From: Parelaphostrongylus tenuis
Lineage: Eukaryota; Nematoda; Chromadorea; Rhabditida; Metastrongylidae
Length of the DNA: 64,000 bases
Assembly (NCBI GenBank): GCA_019055375.1
Contig: JAHQIW010005224.1
Location: 248,001 to 312,000 of the forward strand
Direction: 5' to 3'
Below are positions 29,601 to 41,600 of the stretch, piece after piece. The translations under genes and the position numbers were made by a program. The notes beneath the pieces were generated by a model. The model did no database searches and was not told the origin of the DNA. It saw only the letters and a program-made list of their open reading frames with translations. Within the stretch, counting starts at the first letter, position 1, and each line of letters opens with the position of its first letter.

Positions 29601-32600
29601 AGAGGATCACTTTAAGCCTTCCACTGTTAGCATGTTAAGTTAGGACATAGCTTCTTTCATGACCTGCTGTTTTATTGAGACAAGAGTTTTCCTCAGTGTT
29701 GAAGCGCGATGCACAGGAGAGAACGTACTTCATCCATGTCGCCTAGGCCAAGCAATGCAACGTTTTTATCTCGTAACCTACCTAAAAGTAAATCTATCGC
29801 ATACGTCAAGGCCAGCTGAGCTTATCAGCCTCTACATGCTTTTGACTAAAGTAACACAAGTAAAGGACTCATAAGGTAAGGATGATCTCTTAGTGTATCT
29901 TAGTTGACCGAGTCCGATGAGTATAACTGGGTTCAGTACCAAAGACATTATAGAGTATTATTGACATTGAAGGTTGGAAATTGTGAGTTTAGTTAACCTA
30001 TCCCATTAATATTTGGTGGCTCCAATTACTTCTAAAAAGTTAAACTGCTCCGATATTTTAGCCTTTGTTTACTGCTTGCTCTTTTTCGGTGGCATGTGAG
30101 GTGAAACACAATATTAAGGATTACGATATGAGCAAAACTCGAGACCTCAGTTATACTGCAAACCAACAATTAGCCTATCCAGGGGCTCACGTTCGCGTTA
30201 GGGTAATAAATGGCACGTGATGATAAAGAAATAGCAGGACGTTTGAGGTAAAACATTGTCCGTTCGACTGCTGCAGCAGATTAACTGGGTTTAGCCCCTA
30301 TTTGTACTTTCCACGTCATTTACGCTATCATTTTCGCCTTCAAGTCTTCCATTGCGATCAGGTTTAAATCTTGGGTATGCTAAAGAAAAATGAAAGTCTC
30401 AGGTCACACTCAAAGTCAAACTAGACTTATTGCATGAGTGAGTTAACAAGTTTGACAGTATGAAATGTTCTTTAGTAGGTGAACGGTCATCACAATCTAC
30501 TGTGTAAATCCAAGTATTTTTTGCATTCAATTAGTTTACTCACTCATTCTCCACAAAGATCTTAGAACATTTCGCGTGCTGTTTCTGCTGCTGTTTGAAC
30601 ATTTTGGAGTTTTTGGGCTGTCACAAAAATGTTGGTCGAGTCGATTCTTTTTGAAATTTTGGAGGCTGCCGGATAAAGGTGTTTTCATATAGATTGCAAA
30701 ACAGAGCTGAGACGAGGATCTTACCAGCACTTTTTAGTTGATTGATTGCATCACTAACAATTCCGCTTCCCTCTTTGATGATTATTACAAGTATGACGAT
30801 GTTGTGTATAATAAGAGAAATTTTGAGACTATGCAATCGCAGTGCTTCGCTTAAGTTATGGAGTTTGAAATGAAAGTGCCTAAGAGACAATTCAACGATT
30901 GTTTCGGTTTTGGACATGTTTTCTAGTTATTTGAATCAATATAAGTACTTACACACACCACCAACAAGCAGCTGGTATTGAGTAGAAATCCGTATGCGGT
31001 TCGTCCTTCTCCAGATAATACATAATTGTAGAGAAGAATATAATACCCGTCAATAAGAACATGCTCAGCATGCTTAGCTCAGTTATTGACGATTTGAGTG
31101 TTTGACCAAATGTCTGAAGAATCATATGCTATTTCTCAGTTGTAAGAATCTTGTACAGCAAACAAAAGTAGGGACGATGATGGCAGAGTAGCCCATGTAT
31201 TTCATGCTGCTGTTCAACACTCTTACGGCAAATTATTAGTCAACGAATTCGTTCTGAAAGAACTGCATAAAAGTTTCTAAGTGCTGAATAGAGCTTACCA
31301 GGTCGCTTCCCGCCACAAAATGTGTTGGATAAACTACCTATCAGAAACAAGAATTGTCACAAGATTCCGTTTGAGGTATACCTCGTCCCAAATGGTTCAA
31401 CCCTTTTGGGACGACTGGAACGCGGGGATAGCCCTGCACCGCGAGTGCGAGCTGCTGCTAGCAGTCTATGGTGTTGAGTTGGTAAAGGTGTCGGCCAACG
31501 GGAAGAAGGTTGCTGGTTAGAAATCCTTCCATGACGCCTCACAACAGATTTTTGGTATCGATTAATATTGAAGAATCTTTTATAGACATATTTATTATGT
31601 AAAAACATCACTGTAGCTATAGGAATATTATGTCTCTTCAAAGCTCATTACCTGCAAGCTTCTGCTGTATCGAGCCAGTTTGAACACCCGTGCCATTCTT
31701 AGTACGCGAAGAATTCGAACTACGAGCATCGCTCCTGAAATGGATTTTATTTGTTTGAGTCAGTATAGTATGCCGTACACACAGCCGTGCATCGATGACA
31801 TGGAGACAGTTATTTGGACGATGTTAAGCGAACTTAACACTGAAAAAGACACAAAAATTCAATTACCCATCCATCTTTGTGCTTCCCTCGCTAGTTGCTC
31901 GCCTGTAAACTTTGAACAAAATCACAATATCATAGCTTTTTAGATCGAAAATAAAATTTAAATTCAAAATGCAATCAAAAACGTAAAAAGCGGTGGAGCA
32001 TTTTGAAATTTAAGACCCTTTGCGCTTGATGAGCAAAAAGATATTCTGCTTTGGCAAGCAACACATATGCCTAGGTCGTATAAGTAGATTTGAGGCGTTT
32101 ATGGCGCAGTGGTTAGATATGCCTTACAGCACATACGTAGTCGTAAGTTCAGATTTCATCCCACGCATCGTGTCTGGGAGGGCTGGGAATATGGAAACGA
32201 AATGGTTCTTTTTCGTTATCCGGGAACAAATGAAGAAACGACCCCTCTTGGTGGAAAAGAAGTTTTCAAAGGACTGTAGGTAACAGTTTGAGAGCTTAAA
32301 TCTCTGGCTTCAGCACTCGTAGCCGTTTTTTCGAAAAGACCCATTTCCAACTCTACAGCATGCAAAATAAAATTATGTTTCACAGTTGCCGTGCGCCTTC
32401 ATTTCCATCACGCGTATAATTTTCTAGTAGCACGAAAAGCGCATGGACGTCTAAAGAAAATCTCGTAGTATGTGAGTCAATCGATTCATCTAGGGTTTCT
32501 TTTGAAACCGAGAAAAAATTCCCGATTAAACAACAAGTTGCACCTTACATGTTCAACGCGTTGAGCTATCGGTCGATCGCCCCTCCCCCCAAGCCCGTAG

Positions 32601-35600
32601 ATTAGCCGGTAAAAAAGCGGGCCGATAGGTGGAACTGGATCTTATTTTGCCAGTTACAATGCAGTGAAACGGTCTTTCCCAGAAAAGCATTGCCTTGCAA
32701 TCACCGAAACTTACGCTATCAAATGACTAATTATAGTATAAAGAAAGAGGACTGTCCGGCAAGGTTCAAAGCACAAATCCTTCCTTTCTCTTATAGTCCT
32801 ATCAAAGGAACTTTCCCAAAAAGAAGACACATTTTTGCGTCCTTCGAGACCTGTGCTATCAAAGGAGTTCTAGCATTCTACGGAAGGAGTTTTGTCCAGC
32901 GAAATGTAAGCGAGATTGGAAGAAAAAACGAGTGGCTATATGGAACATATTTTTTGGAATTTACAGCGTTACAAAAGGGCGTGTTAAAAACTGGCTAAGC
33001 AAGGCTCTGGCCAGAGATTTAAGCTTCCGAATGATCACTAGCACTCCTAAGACAAATTCTTGTCCAGCGAATGCGATCGAATATTCATTTGTCGCCGTCT
33101 AACAGGAAAGTGCCATTTTATATTACAAAAATGTACTTGTTATATTGAAAACAAAGCGTTTTGGAATTTGAAAGTAAGAGCTTTGCCCTGATTTCTATTG
33201 CTCCACACTTTTCAACCACAACTTTTGTGAGTAGCATGTCTAACAATTCAACTCCTTTTACTCTTTACATTTTCCTAAGCTACGGATAACCATTATAGAG
33301 GGATCTCTACTCGGTTAGTCGTGAGGGTTCGTGGCGTGTCCCCAGGTGGTGGATAGGGTAATTGAGCGCTAACCAAGAACGACCAGCTACTGTTCTGAGA
33401 GGCAGGTGAATTTAGGGTATGAGCTTTCTGATTTGGTGCGCCAATTTGTCATACCATCTTTTTCAAGCGTTTAGCAAAAAGGCCTATGAAGAAGCGACTG
33501 GAAAGTATATGGAATGTTTAGAATCGCTCCCAGAAAGTAGGCTTCTCCCTATCTTTCCAGGTAAAAAGGCAAGTTACTTGCGTGTATCCAGCCCTACTTT
33601 TAAAACTCATTAAGCCGTACGGGTATACGAAAAGCTTAGCACAATAAAAATTTTAAGTCTTACTCATGTGCCCAACAAGGGGCTCTGAATAATGCAGCAT
33701 TGGAAAGGACGATTACAGAAGAGGGGTTTGAATCACAGAATCATTCTAAGCTGCATAAATCTTGGAAGAGATTTACATTTATTCATTTTTGATGCCGAAG
33801 CTCATAGAGGGTCATTATACTGGAATATTGCGTACTTATAGCACCAAACATCAGTTAAGAAAAAACAAATGTTGACCGATTCTGACAACGCTAGTGGAGA
33901 AATTGGTCTCTGACTGCATCTCACAAAAATTATGACCATAAGGAGTGGTTTTGTCTTGAATACTCCATTCACGCTCAACAGATTGACAATCTCCAAATGA
34001 TGCAGTGACTCTAAGTCGGAAAGTCAACATGAACAACCTAGATCCAAAGTTGAGCAGGAAGAAACGAGCAGCTCGAGAAGCGTTTAAGAACATGGAGGAC
34101 GTAGTATAAAAAAAGAAACCCAACTCTATGCCAAACTTTCGACTCTGAAGTAACCTCTGTCTTAAATTATGTCTCAGAAACTTGGTCGCCGGTTTAGTAG
34201 AGTGGAAGAACATTTGGCGTTATGGAAGCGTAGTGGAAAGATCTATGCTAGAAGTATACTGTTTCCTGTAAATGAGAGATTCAGAGTTCTGAGCCACGCA
34301 AGCGATGAAAAATCAAGACGCCGTTCTAGGATCAGCATATTGAAGAAAAGGCCGGCCAAACAAGTAATGTGCTTCGCAGCAACCGATGGACGTGATGCCT
34401 TAACGGCTGGAATTCTCGAGATGTCAAGCGCACAATAGGAAGACCATTGACGCGGTGGTCTTACTTCTTGACGAAAAAGCTAGAAAAAAGATATGATGCT
34501 CAAGGAATCTCTACATCAAGCAGGATTGGGCTAATATTGCATAGTTTAGGAGAAAACAAAATCTGCAAATTAAACTCCTACTGATGCCTGTCGAGTCAGT
34601 TGGAAATCAATGGAGAGGCAGGTGACACAGGTGATTTTCGAAAAAATCTACAAACATTGTGGACATTGTGTGAGGGGAAAGTGGGTGAGGTAGAATTTGC
34701 TACAGCACTCTGAGGAGGAGCTTGTGATATAAAAGAATATGAAGTAGAATCTTCATGATCCGCAACCATTTCCATGAAAAACTGTACGAAGGCCTTAGCG
34801 ATAATGACGAAAAGGAGCATAGGATAAACAAGCAGCGGATCAGTTTCGAAACAATGTGGTGTCACATGATACTTGGATCGTCAGACATCTTTTTCTATGA
34901 ATTTAATCTGAGACCCTAGACCATCTGTAGCAGCTCGCAACATCAACGTTGTATCTGCTCTGGGAATCGATTACGATTACCGTTAACAAAGACGTGGAGT
35001 ACAAACGACAAACTGTTGCCATAAGCGATACTCGAGTACATCAAATAATAATCATCCTCACAAAACGACTTGAAAGCATTGAAAATATCAGGAATAGCAG
35101 TTTTAAGATACCTCATTAAATTGCAAAAAATTTGATGTGATTCTGGTGGTTTTGGTATAAGCTCACTTTTTCGAAATACGCATAATCCCTTTCGCGACAA
35201 TCAGCTTCCATGTCCAGAATTCGAGTCGAAACTCCTTTACTAGATTCCTGTACAAGAAGTACTGGTATGCAAGTAGCAATGCTTTTTCTGGACGTCGAAT
35301 CCACTAGAATTAGAAGACAGATGAAAACAATGCTGATAGCGCCACAGTAAAATTCCTGGTGAATGATTAGTCAAGCACGAGGCTGATGTGGAACTTCACT
35401 TGGCTAACGTTTGACGTCTTTCAGAAACAATGTCTGAAATTGATTGTCTACTGCGGAATAACTATGAGATGTGCCAATGAAGTTTTTATATCAATGCTGG
35501 TGATCAAAATATTGCTACGCTAACTTGTCAATGATGTAAATACTTGCATTCTCTCACCTAAATATTAATCCAAATTAATTGTCTACGCGTACGCGATCTT

Positions 35601-38600
35601 TCGTGATAAATGCCGTTGAGTATAGTGGAAAACTTAGAAGTAAGGACCATATAGAGCCTGGTTCAATCAAATTCATTGTGGAAAGGTACTTCAATAGTTT
35701 TAAAAAGTGAATAAAAAATTTATATAAGCGTTGAATTTCAGAAATACTTCACAAGAGATTTGAAACAAGATAAGGCTAATGAGACAACATCAAGCTTGGG
35801 TGAACTGAATCCAATGCTTAGATTCTTTGAACACGTCATTCGCATCAACAATAGCAGTTCAACACCGGTGACCTCTCCCATATAAGTGTCAAAAAGGTTC
35901 TGGCGGAGGCGGGTGGCCCCAAACGCTAGCCATCAAAAATCAAAAAGGAGTAGCACCCTCGCACAAGTTTCAACTAAGGAAAAGGACAGTCCGCATACAG
36001 AAACTATTTTTAGTGGGTTCTAAGATGTTGCAATGAGAATTTTCGTCAGTTGGTGGGCTTCTAAGCACGCCGACACTCGACATCTCTCGCGCGTTTAAGT
36101 TGTGTTTGTGAATTATCTCACACTATAGCCCTCACTACAGCAGTTTCCACCTGTAATAATTTTGACTAACATCTTTCTTTCCCGCTACTTGGGACAAATT
36201 GCTGTCAAAGTTTGAAAGAATTCAAATAAATTGTGAGCCTTACCTGTCAGTTCTTTAAAATGTGATTCAATACCAAAAAATGGCAAGCAAAACTCCAAAT
36301 AAAACGGTAGTATCGTCAACAGGTCGATAATATTGAGCGTTTTTCGAAAGAATTCCATTTTTTTCGGATATATGAGAAGCCTGCAAATTTATTCAAAGAA
36401 ATGTGGAGCACCTAAGAAAACCTAGTTAGTTCTCAGTTTCATATTTCATTTTGTGTAACTGTATTTTGAGAGCGCATGTGGTACAGTGGTAAAAGGTGCT
36501 CTGCATCACATACAAAGTCGATGGTATGTCGCGCTCTTAGCTCTCTAAGCTTTCCATCCCTCAGGGGTCGTTGAACTGGTATCAGACATGTCCCAACCAA
36601 TAAGCAACACTCACTTGATACATTGGTAGGTTACCGCAAATCATTGTAGAGGCGAGATGAGCATTCGATCACCTCAGACAAAGTTAAAGATTGAAAAGGA
36701 ATGCATGGCGCATTGCTCAACGATTGATCAACGCCGAGATTTATGCTTTCTTCTTTCTAACAATACTTCATATGAGAATGGGCCACCGCTGGCTAGTTAT
36801 ATGCATATTTCAAACATATTGCATTAACAGAAGAACTGTGCAAATAAGTGCGAGATACATCAGTTTGATATTATCTTCTTACCCGAATATCTGAGATAAA
36901 CACACCAGAGCGACACCAGGTCCTTATCACTCAAAACTCACTAAACGGCGGCAATGAAGATTGAGACAAAGCCAGGCCTTATTTCTCAAAACTTGGACAA
37001 AATCTTTTTTCATCTTCTAAGAAAGATTTACACAACTAAGGTGTTTCTATTCATTGAATAGAAACTGGCTTGGATTGGCTATACGGCACTAAAGGAGTCA
37101 GTGCTGTATAATCACAACACTATCTACGTAAAGCGCAGTGCAGGAAAAACCAATGACATTCTTGCGAAATCACTATTTTTCTTAACTTTTGAAAGCATCC
37201 ATGGGGATCCAGAATTCCATAGGTTAGAAGCACTTAGTCCTTCTCCATTTAGTCCTTTCTCCAATTAGACTCTGCTCCAGGACTATCGGGCTTCCTCTTG
37301 TTCCTGGAAGGCAAATTGGCAGAGATCTGCATAGGAAAAGTCGCTTCTGATGGGAAGTACCCATTGCCTGAGGTAAAAACTGACACCTGTGAAAGTCAAG
37401 CAGACCGGTAATATTGCTTCCATGAACAGTTTTCTCTCTGCCTACATATTAAAAAAACAGTTAAGATTTCCAACACTTCGATAAGCATGTGCACAATTGT
37501 ATGCAATCTTGTTGCAGTGAGAAATGGCGAGGATTTGCAGGTTTCAAGTCCCTGTTTTATCCCGTGATAATGCACTGCTAAGCAGAATCGATCTGTTAAG
37601 TTCTCGTAGCTGTCCGACTAATCAGTGGTAAAAACTCATGATATTTCAAAAAACTCTCAAAAGATACTCAAACCCCACCTCATAACTTGCTTGTACGACT
37701 TTTTAATGAATACCTGATTTATACAAACAATTCCTGCTGATGGAACCGATGCGAATGAAATATGGCTTAAAGAAATGAAGAACAAGTGTCCTCAGTGGTG
37801 TGGCAGGTAATAAGTGAGTCCCAGAAAGGGTATTCGTAAGTTCAAAGCCACTTCAGGGTCGTGCTCCTACCTCAGTATTCTCATAATTAAACAAATGGTT
37901 TCGAGACATTAAGCTAGACTTTTAGACCGACTAAAAATTATAGTAAAGGTGGCAAATGATGCTTTACTCTCACCTTACAACGTACTCAAAAGTGAACCAT
38001 CCTATGCAAACATATTCCAGTACGACCAGAATGGAATTCGGAGAGTCAGTCGGTTTGTACACAAAGTTTGGAAATTCGTCGTTCTGCGTGAGTGCCGGAA
38101 GGAATTTATTGAGCCTTTCCATCTAAAAGAAGTGATATCGAGAGGTACATAACTTTTCGATGCTGTCAAAAAGGCGAAGTTCTATTATTGATAGTAACGG
38201 ATTGATATTCAGGAGCGGAAATGATGATAACAATAATATCGGCAAAATGAACACTACCACAATCATGATCATGCTGAAAGCTTGAAGTTCTATAGGCTAC
38301 TATCTAGAACATCAGTAAATCTAGTCATTTTGAAAGTTTTTTCACATTAATTTTCTTGGGGCGCTATGGCCGAGTGGTTGTGATGTTGGTCGCGGCGCGC
38401 GTGAGGCCAAGCTCCACTTTCCCACTTCTCTCCGGCAGTCAACAACAACGTCCTATGAAACGCCACACCAAGGCTATCCTCGAGATTGCAAGGAGCATCG
38501 CTCAATCAGTATTCTAGGCCGTTCAAGAGGAAGACAAAAACGAACTGAATGCTAGAAGTACTGGGATCCGCACAGTGAAAAAAAAAGAAAACACTGTGAA

Positions 38601-41600
38601 GACGGATCACATAAAGTGTTGAACGTGCAATATTTTCCAAGGCACTTTCTCCAAAATTTCATTCACAGCGATTCCAGATTTGCTGCAATGACATTTCTTA
38701 AACGGTTAACTCGCAACTCTCTTCTTTGAAAGTTCGAATTTGCTCTTGCTGCTTCGAAAATCAATAAAAATGTCAAAAGAGCGTTGAGCGTTGGAAGCAT
38801 GTTTCTTTCGTAAGGAAAAATTTTCTCCTTGGAAAACGCAAATTTTTATGAGGTATGGGCATCTGTTTCTTTTTCAAATATAAGTACATTTCTAGAATTC
38901 GAAGTCCTCTCAATGATATTTTTGTGGCAAAATGTCTCGTAAATCTAAACTTTACTAAATTATAATGTCAATGAATCCGCTGTGAAATTGCAAGCAGTGC
39001 TAATCACTACGAAGGCAAAACGGAATATTCTCTTTTACTGCAGTACACTTAGACAACAATATCTCTTCAGAAAGCAAGCCCAATATTAGAACTTTCGTTT
39101 CTCAAACTGTCGAATGACCACTGAATTCTAGTGAAAAGCTCTGCACGGAGAAAAAGTCAGGTAAACGCGGTTGTTTATTGTAGGACGCATTCCATCCTCA
39201 AAGGGTTCATCTGAAATATTTGCCATTGTAATGTGAAAGGTGTTAGTTAAAAAACTTCTGGGATAACCTCGGCTTCATCTGCAGTCAAAGAAGCTAATAT
39301 AATGTGGCACCATATGGAAACATATCATTGTCATATAACATATCTCAAAAGATGACGGTGTACATATGAGCATAGAAGGAAATAAGTAGACCTCTGGAAT
39401 ATTTCTGGACAGCTTCGGCCTTTTATTCCAGCAGCCTTGTTGGCATTATTGATGTATTTTTATCTGTCGTATTCATATGAATATTGTCATTGCCAAAAGA
39501 TAGAGAGAATAAAATTTGCTGCAAGCGACTATCAGCGATCAATCTTACTTTTTCAACTTAGAGTGGTCGAAGCAGCTATTCATATTTATGAAGAATAATT
39601 GATATCACTTCTGAAAGCTAAAGGAGATCTATATACCTCAGTAGTCTTCACATGCATGGAGTGGTAAGCTGAGGCATTACTGGGATCCTCTTGAAACTCT
39701 GGCATCGAGCCCAATATCAAGCCTGGAAATTTTTGTTTCTCAAAATGTGTTTAGGCAGTTTATCATATATTATAAAGCAGACGATGAACATATTCACAAT
39801 TCAGTGAAAAAACGCTAAAACCTCTACTCGATTTTAGTCAGAGAGGAAGTAAATGTTTTCAATCTAACTCATCATTTATGGTAAAGAAAAAGAAATAAAT
39901 CACTGAAGTTTCTACTCTTGAGATATTAATGAAATGCGCGCTTGGAGTAAAGGCAAACGTAGTATATTTGGAAATTTTGATGACCATGCCGTCACTTTTT
40001 TTGCACGTACAACGTGATTATCACGGCCTTCGTAAGCCAATTTTGAACCGCTAAAGCTATTTTAGGTCCTTTTCCCATTTCATGAACGCAGAATAGAACA
40101 ATGATCTTGAGAAAATCAGCTCATCGACTCATTACAGAATAGTGCATATTGAATGAATAGTGATTACAATACGACGACTGGCCATCCTGTGAATGACTGA
40201 TCTTCAAAGGATCAAGAACAGACCCACCGATGACACTGCAGAAAACAAAAAGAACAGATAACACGGCGAACATAGCGGCTGGGTATGACGATTGTGGATC
40301 TTCGAGAAATCTCCATGAAGATAAACGTAATGAATGAAGATAGGCCTGGAGAAAAGCCAGTCGATAAAAGGAATTGCAGAGATAATTGAAAATTAAGAAA
40401 ACCCCTAGGAGCTCACTCCGTCAAAATCAGTATCGCATTCTTCATAGGTGGCCATGGACTGCAAATGAAGTTTTCCACCACTCGTACTCTTCGGTAGTGC
40501 ACAACACAATGCCATCTGAAATCGAATACTTCAGATATCATCTATAATTCTAGCGAGCAGCTTCCAGTCAGCCTTAGTCAGATCGAGAAATCCTTGTGTT
40601 CCGTGGAACTGTACTTGATGAGTTGCTAACACCTTTTACGTTTTGGTTTACCATGACTGACATTTCGGAGACTATACCTAGCAGAGAGCCATTTTCCGTA
40701 TGTCTACTATCAAAGTAGCACTAGCACTATGTTGTAAATATAGGATGATAAGTGTTATCCTTTTTTTATCGACATTTTAAAGCTGGGATATCAAGGACGA
40801 AGTGTGTGAACCGTACGAATCAAGGTCATAGATTGTAGAGAAAAGTAAGTTCCATAATATACCTTCACTTTCTATTGTTTATCTCACTTAAAAACAGTGA
40901 TAATCTCATCACGTGATAACATGTTTTGAGTCTTTTATGAGGTCTGGTGTGGCTATGATACTAGACAAGTCAGTTTTGCCTTCTCAGGCTCATCAGTAAA
41001 ACGCTGCTCTTTCGGTTTAGGTATCCCTTGCAGGGGATATACCCCTACTTATGAAAGAACTGACGCGAATTTTTTGAATCACCGCATGACTGATGAAAAA
41101 ACCCGTGACACTGCAGCGACTACAGTCGGGCGAGGTATATACTTTGCAGGGATCGGTGAAACCGAAAGGCACCGTACTACTGATGAGCCTTCAAAGACAA
41201 AACAGGCCTGTCTGGTACTGTATAAGCGCCACACCAGACCTCATAAAAATTCAAAACATTTTATCATATTATCAGATCACATAACGTATCGTCCAATCAC
41301 GTATCGCATTACAGTGAAATTATTTATCAATCATTATTCGGTGAAATTATTGGGTGGCAGAAGTGGTTTTTTCAAGCCACCGATTATTGTTTGGTTCAAA
41401 AAATGGAATAAGATTTCAAAATGAGTTCAAAGAACTTTCTGCACACAGTTTTAAAGGGTCATAATTGCCGTACCCCACGTGCGCTATAATATAGTATGAC
41501 ATGCTTTGGGATATGTACAAGTCAGGCAGCGATGTGAAATCAAACATAAGTGTTGGTCGTGCACCGAGGCAGATATAGCTTTGCTATGCTTAAAACTTCC

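Larger units (their letters stand above)
31735..36243 (-). other. Large intron of the Kv gene between the S3 and S4 exons
   Basis: 4.5 kb with phase-1 ends. Contains a family B fragment (32098-32200), family K repeat (33005-33115), a broken RTE end (33990-34620) and, on the same strand as the channel, exon-like open frames (34615-34865 and 35167-35355). A tempting S3-like reading at 31740-31902 was discarded in favour of the clear S3 exon at 36244-36380. Confidence 0.7.

Noticed and set aside
31740..31902. Apparent extra Kv exons (LNIVQITVSM as S3, preceded by a 36-base exon)
   Set aside because: They would need a 39-49-base intron with a poor donor or create a stop at the S4 junction. The exon at 36244-36380 is an unmistakable S3 with the correct phase.
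37262..37396. Minus-strand open stretch after CACAG (YFPSEATFPMQ reading)
   Set aside because: Open in two frames for 45 codons but no family match and no need for it in the Kv transcript; could be chance.
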